From: Nitrospiraceae bacterium
GTDB lineage: Bacteria; Nitrospirota; Nitrospiria; Nitrospirales; Nitrospiraceae
Length of the DNA stretch: 7,301 bases
Reading direction: 5' to 3'
NCBI GenBank assembly: GCA_014534095.1
Contig: JACVSD010000085.1
Coordinates: forward strand, 1 to 7,301
Part shown: piece after piece, positions 4,739 to 7,301 of the stretch
How the letters are laid out: the number at the start of each line of letters is the position of its first letter
How positions within the stretch are numbered: position 1 is the first letter of the stretch
Notes under the pieces: generated by a model
Seen by the model: only the letters and a program-made list of their open reading frames with translations
Database searches by the model: none
Told to the model about the DNA's origin: nothing
Program-made: the position numbers and the translations under genes

Positions 4739-7301
4739 TTAATAGCTGTCCATCGGCGGACAGCTACAGACTAAATGGCGATCGCCATACGCTTCATCGA
4801 TACGGCTCACGCTCGGCCAGAACTTATGGGTGCGGACCCAGGGCGCGGGGAAAGCTGCCTGCTCCCGACTGTAGGGACGAGTCCACTCATTTGCTGTGAC
4901 AGTCGACGCCGTATGCGGAGCATTTTTTAAGAGGTTATTCTTCTTCGGCTGACGCCCATCGGCGATGTCTTGAATTTCGGCACGAATGAGAATGAGGGCA
5001 TCGCATAACCGATCAAGTTCGCTCTTCGCCTCGCTTTCGGTCGGTTCGATCATCAGCGTCCCCACAACAGGGAACGAAACGGTCGGCGCATGGAACCCAT
5101 AGTCCATGAGTCGCTTGGCGACATCCATCGCTTCAACTCCGGCACTCTCTTTAAACGGTCGCAGGTCCAGGATGAATTCATGCGCGACCAATCCCGTGCT
5201 GCCCCGGTACAGGATCGGGTAGTGCTTTTCGAGGCGCTTCGCCATGTAGTTGGCATTGAGAATCGCAACTTCCGTCGCCTTCGTCAAGCCGTCGCGGCCC
5301 ATTAGCGCGATATACACCCAGGAAATCGGAAGGATGCTCGCGCTCCCGAAGGGAGCGGCCGAGATCGGCCCGATCGCATCCCGCCCGCCCGGCTCTGTCA
5401 CAGGGTGGCCCGGCAGGAACGGCGCCAGATGGCACCCTACCCCGATGGGCCCCATCCCCGGCCCACCACCACCGTGGGGAATACAAAAGGTCTTATGGAG
5501 GTTTAGATGGCAGACATCCGCGCCGATGTCGCCTGGACGGCAGAGTCCGACCTGAGCATTCATATTCGCTCCGTCCATATAGACTTGCCCGCCATGTGTG
5601 TGGACGATCTGGCAGATTCGCCGTACACCAGGCTCGAACACACCATGAGTGGATGGATAGGTAATCATGAGGGCCGCCAAGCGGTCCCGATGCTCGGCCG
5701 CCTTCGCTTCCAGGTCCGTGAGATCGATGTTGCCATCCCGATCGCAGGCCACGGGGACTACCGCCATGCCGGCCATGGCCGCGCTGGCCGGGTTGGTACC
5801 GTGAGCCGAAACGGGAATTAAGCAGACGTTCCGGTGCCCTTCCCCCTTGGCGCGATGATAGGCCCGGATGACCATGAGTCCGGCGTACTCCCCCTGGGAG
5901 CCAGCATTGGGCTGCAGCGACACGGCGAAAAAGCCCGTGATTTCCGCGAGCCACGCTTCGAGTTGTCGAAACAGGTCCCGATAGCCCCCGACCTGCTCCT
6001 GCGGTGCAAACGGATGGACGCGGGAGAACTCCGGCCAGGTGACGGGCAGCATCTCGGCGGTCCCGTTGAGTTTCATGGTGCAGGAACCGAGTGGAATCAT
6101 CGAATGGACGAGCGATAGATCCTTCGATTGCAACCGATGAAGGTACCGCAGCATTTCGTGTTCGGAGTGATATCGGTTGAACACATCGTGTGTCAGATAC
6201 AGACTCGTCCGGGCCAACGATGGGGGATAGCGCAGATCAAGCGTGCCGGCCACCTCGGCGACGGTGAAGGGCAATGGTTCCTTCCCGACAAAAATTTCCA
6301 ACACCTGGCGCACTTCTTCTGCCGAACTCAGCTCGTCCAGTGACAACCCGATGGAGCCGTCCTCATGGCGGCGGAAGTTGAATCCACGATCGCGCCCGCG
6401 TAGATGGATGGGGTCTGCTTGCCCCGGTACGAGCGGTACACGCAGCGTATCGAAGAACGTCTGCGGCGTGACCTCAAATCCGAGCCGCCGCAATCCCTCG
6501 GCCAAGACCAGGGTCAATCCATGGACTCGCTCGGCGATTCGGCGGAGTCCTCCGGGCCCATGGTAGACTGCGTACATGCCGGCCATCACCGCCAATAACA
6601 CTTGAGCGGTGCAGATATTGCTGGTGGCTCGTTCGCGCCTGATGTGTTGCTCCCGCGTTTGCAGCGCCAGGCGGTAGGCCGGTTTCCCCGTGACGTCTTT
6701 TGACACCCCTACAATCCGGCCGGGGATCTGCCGTTTGTACTCGTCTTTTGTCGCGAGAAACGCAGCATGGGGACCGCCGTACCCAAGTGGCACGCCGAAC
6801 CGCTGGCTCGACCCTACCGCAATGTCGGCTCCAAATTCGCCCGGAGAGCGGAGCAGCGTCAGGGCCAGGAGATCCGTCGCCACCACCACGAGAACTCCCG
6901 CGGCATGCGCCTGCGCGACTAAGGCGCTATAGTCGCCGACATAGCCGTCCGTGGCCGGGTATTGGAGGAGCAGTCCACAGAGGTCCGCGTCCGTCAGGCG
7001 AATCGAAGAAGCGGTACCGGTGCGGACGGTAATGCCGAGCGGTTCAGCTCTGGTTCTGAGCACGGCGATGGTTTGCGGATGGCAATCGCTCGATACGACG
7101 AAGTGGGTTCGTTCGTGTCCGTTCGCGCGGCTGATGGCATGGCACATCGCCATGGCCTCCGCGGCCGCCGTTGCTTCGTCGAGCAGCGAGGCATTTGCCA
7201 GCGGCAAACCGGTTAGATCGGCCACCATGGTTTGAAAATTGACGAGTGCCTCGAGCCGGCCCTGGGCAATCTCCGCTTGGTATGGCGTGTACTGGGTGTA
7301 C
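4739..7301 (-). CDS. gcvP: Glycine dehydrogenase (decarboxylating), P protein of the glycine cleavage system; N-terminus outside the window
   Basis: GcvP decarboxylates glycine with PLP and passes the aminomethyl group to the lipoyl arm of GcvH. With GcvT and Lpd it makes methylene-tetrahydrofolate, CO2, ammonia and NADH. The frame stays open to the edge: 24 codons precede the internal Met at 7228 ([20 protein letters not shown], the standard GcvP sequence), so that Met is not the start. About 853 residues are visible; compared with E. coli GcvP (957), roughly 105 are missing. Both halves are present in one chain, so this is the fused homodimeric form, not GcvPA/GcvPB. Landmarks, numbered from Met 7228, are [12 protein letters not shown] (15-26), [18 protein letters not shown] (192-209), GSCTMKLN (381-388), [13 protein letters not shown] (439-451) and [14 protein letters not shown] (578-591). 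The Schiff-base Lys579 is encoded at 5494-5492. The C-terminus [12 protein letters not shown] (814-825) is canonical. gcvT/gcvH may lie upstream beyond 7301, but this is not visible. Confidence 0.97.
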   Translation of the reverse strand, partial: YTQYTPYQAEIAQGRLEALVNFQTMVADLTGLPLANASLLDEATAAAEAMAMCHAISRANGHERTHFVVSSDCHPQTIAVLRTRAEPLGITVRTGTASSIRLTDADLCGLLLQYPATDGYVGDYSALVAQAHAAGVLVVVATDLLALTLLRSPGEFGADIAVGSSQRFGVPLGYGGPHAAFLATKDEYKRQIPGRIVGVSKDVTGKPAYRLALQTREQHIRRERATSNICTAQVLLAVMAGMYAVYHGPGGLRRIAERVHGLTLVLAEGLRRLGFEVTPQTFFDTLRVPLVPGQADPIHLRGRDRGFNFRRHEDGSIGLSLDELSSAEEVRQVLEIFVGKEPLPFTVAEVAGTLDLRYPPSLARTSLYLTHDVFNRYHSEHEMLRYLHRLQSKDLSLVHSMIPLGSCTMKLNGTAEMLPVTWPEFSRVHPFAPQEQVGGYRDLFRQLEAWLAEITGFFAVSLQPNAGSQGEYAGLMVIRAYHRAKGEGHRNVCLIPVSAHGTNPASAAMAGMAVVPVACDRDGNIDLTDLEAKAAEHRDRLAALMITYPSTHGVFEPGVRRICQIVHTHGGQVYMDGANMNAQVGLCRPGDIGADVCHLNLHKTFCIPHGGGGPGMGPIGVGCHLAPFLPGHPVTEPGGRDAIGPISAAPFGSASILPISWVYIALMGRDGLTKATEVAILNANYMAKRLEKHYPILYRGSTGLVAHEFILDLRPFKESAGVEAMDVAKRLMDYGFHAPTVSFPVVGTLMIEPTESEAKSELDRLCDALILIRAEIQDIADGRQPKKNNLLKNAPHTASTVTANEWTRPYSREQAAFPAPWVRTHKFWPSVSRIDEAYGDRHLVCSCPPMDSY

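Noticed and set aside
4585..4899. Plus-strand 104-codon frame spanning the gcvP-PLP enzyme spacer
   Set aside because: It overlaps the conserved C-terminus of GcvP on the other strand, and its protein has no recognisable motif and a composition typical of an antisense frame.
4922..4928. A-AAA-AAT heptamer in the gcvP frame, resembling a -1 frameshift site
   Set aside because: The zero frame continues into the canonical GcvP C-terminus ([12 protein letters not shown]), and no stimulatory stem-loop or meaningful -1 product was seen.
5493..5954. Minus-strand 153-codon frame inside gcvP
   Set aside because: It is out of frame within the intact, highly conserved GcvP coding sequence and is rich in Arg, Gly and Ser as expected for a shifted frame of GC-rich DNA.
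7226..7228. ATG at 7228-7226 as the start of gcvP
   Set aside because: The frame is open upstream to the window edge and encodes the conserved YTPYQ...NFQ segment of GcvP, so this Met is internal.

Overview
This 7.3 kb window is from a GC-rich bacterial chromosome and mostly carries housekeeping metabolism. Seven coding regions are supported: the first two codons of a gene running off the left edge, a uracil/mismatch DNA glycosylase (mug), an enoyl-ACP reductase (fabI), a ribosome-rescue hydrolase (arfB), a small uncharacterised protein, a class V PLP-dependent enzyme with a twin-arginine signal, and most of glycine dehydrogenase (gcvP). GcvP, FabI, ArfB, Mug and a Tat-exported enzyme together suggest a Gram-negative-type bacterium. 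Nitrospirota (Nitrospira-like) would fit, but that is a guess from general impression because no rRNA or taxonomic marker is present.

Layout. Positions 1-207 form a divergent promoter region between a leftward gene starting at position 6, which has a very strong Shine-Dalgarno (SD) sequence, and rightward mug (208-744). A 333-base gap (745-1077) follows, holding two small hairpins and a doubtful 78-codon frame. Then comes fabI (1078-1857). fabI converges on arfB (1917-2330, minus) across 59 bases. From 1917 to the right edge all credible genes are on the minus strand. In transcription order they are gcvP (beyond 7301 to 4739), a 174-base gap with palindromes and a weak promoter candidate, the Tat-signal class V enzyme (4561-3245), a 74-residue conserved-looking protein (3124-2900), a 569-base gene-poor stretch of lower GC (2331-2899), and arfB.

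How the genes relate. No single pathway joins them. gcvP serves glycine cleavage and one-carbon supply, fabI serves fatty-acid elongation, arfB rescues stalled ribosomes, and mug repairs deaminated bases. The least ordinary pair is the Tat-targeted PLP enzyme and the small gene 120 bases downstream of it. Tat export of a folded PLP enzyme has a known precedent in the pyoverdine enzyme PvdN, but no siderophore genes are visible here.

I found no mobile element, CRISPR array, tRNA, rRNA or defence system. I do not see a convincing undescribed system. The findings are modest leads: the exported PLP enzyme, its small partner, the atypical 2331-2899 stretch and a few palindromes in promoter regions.
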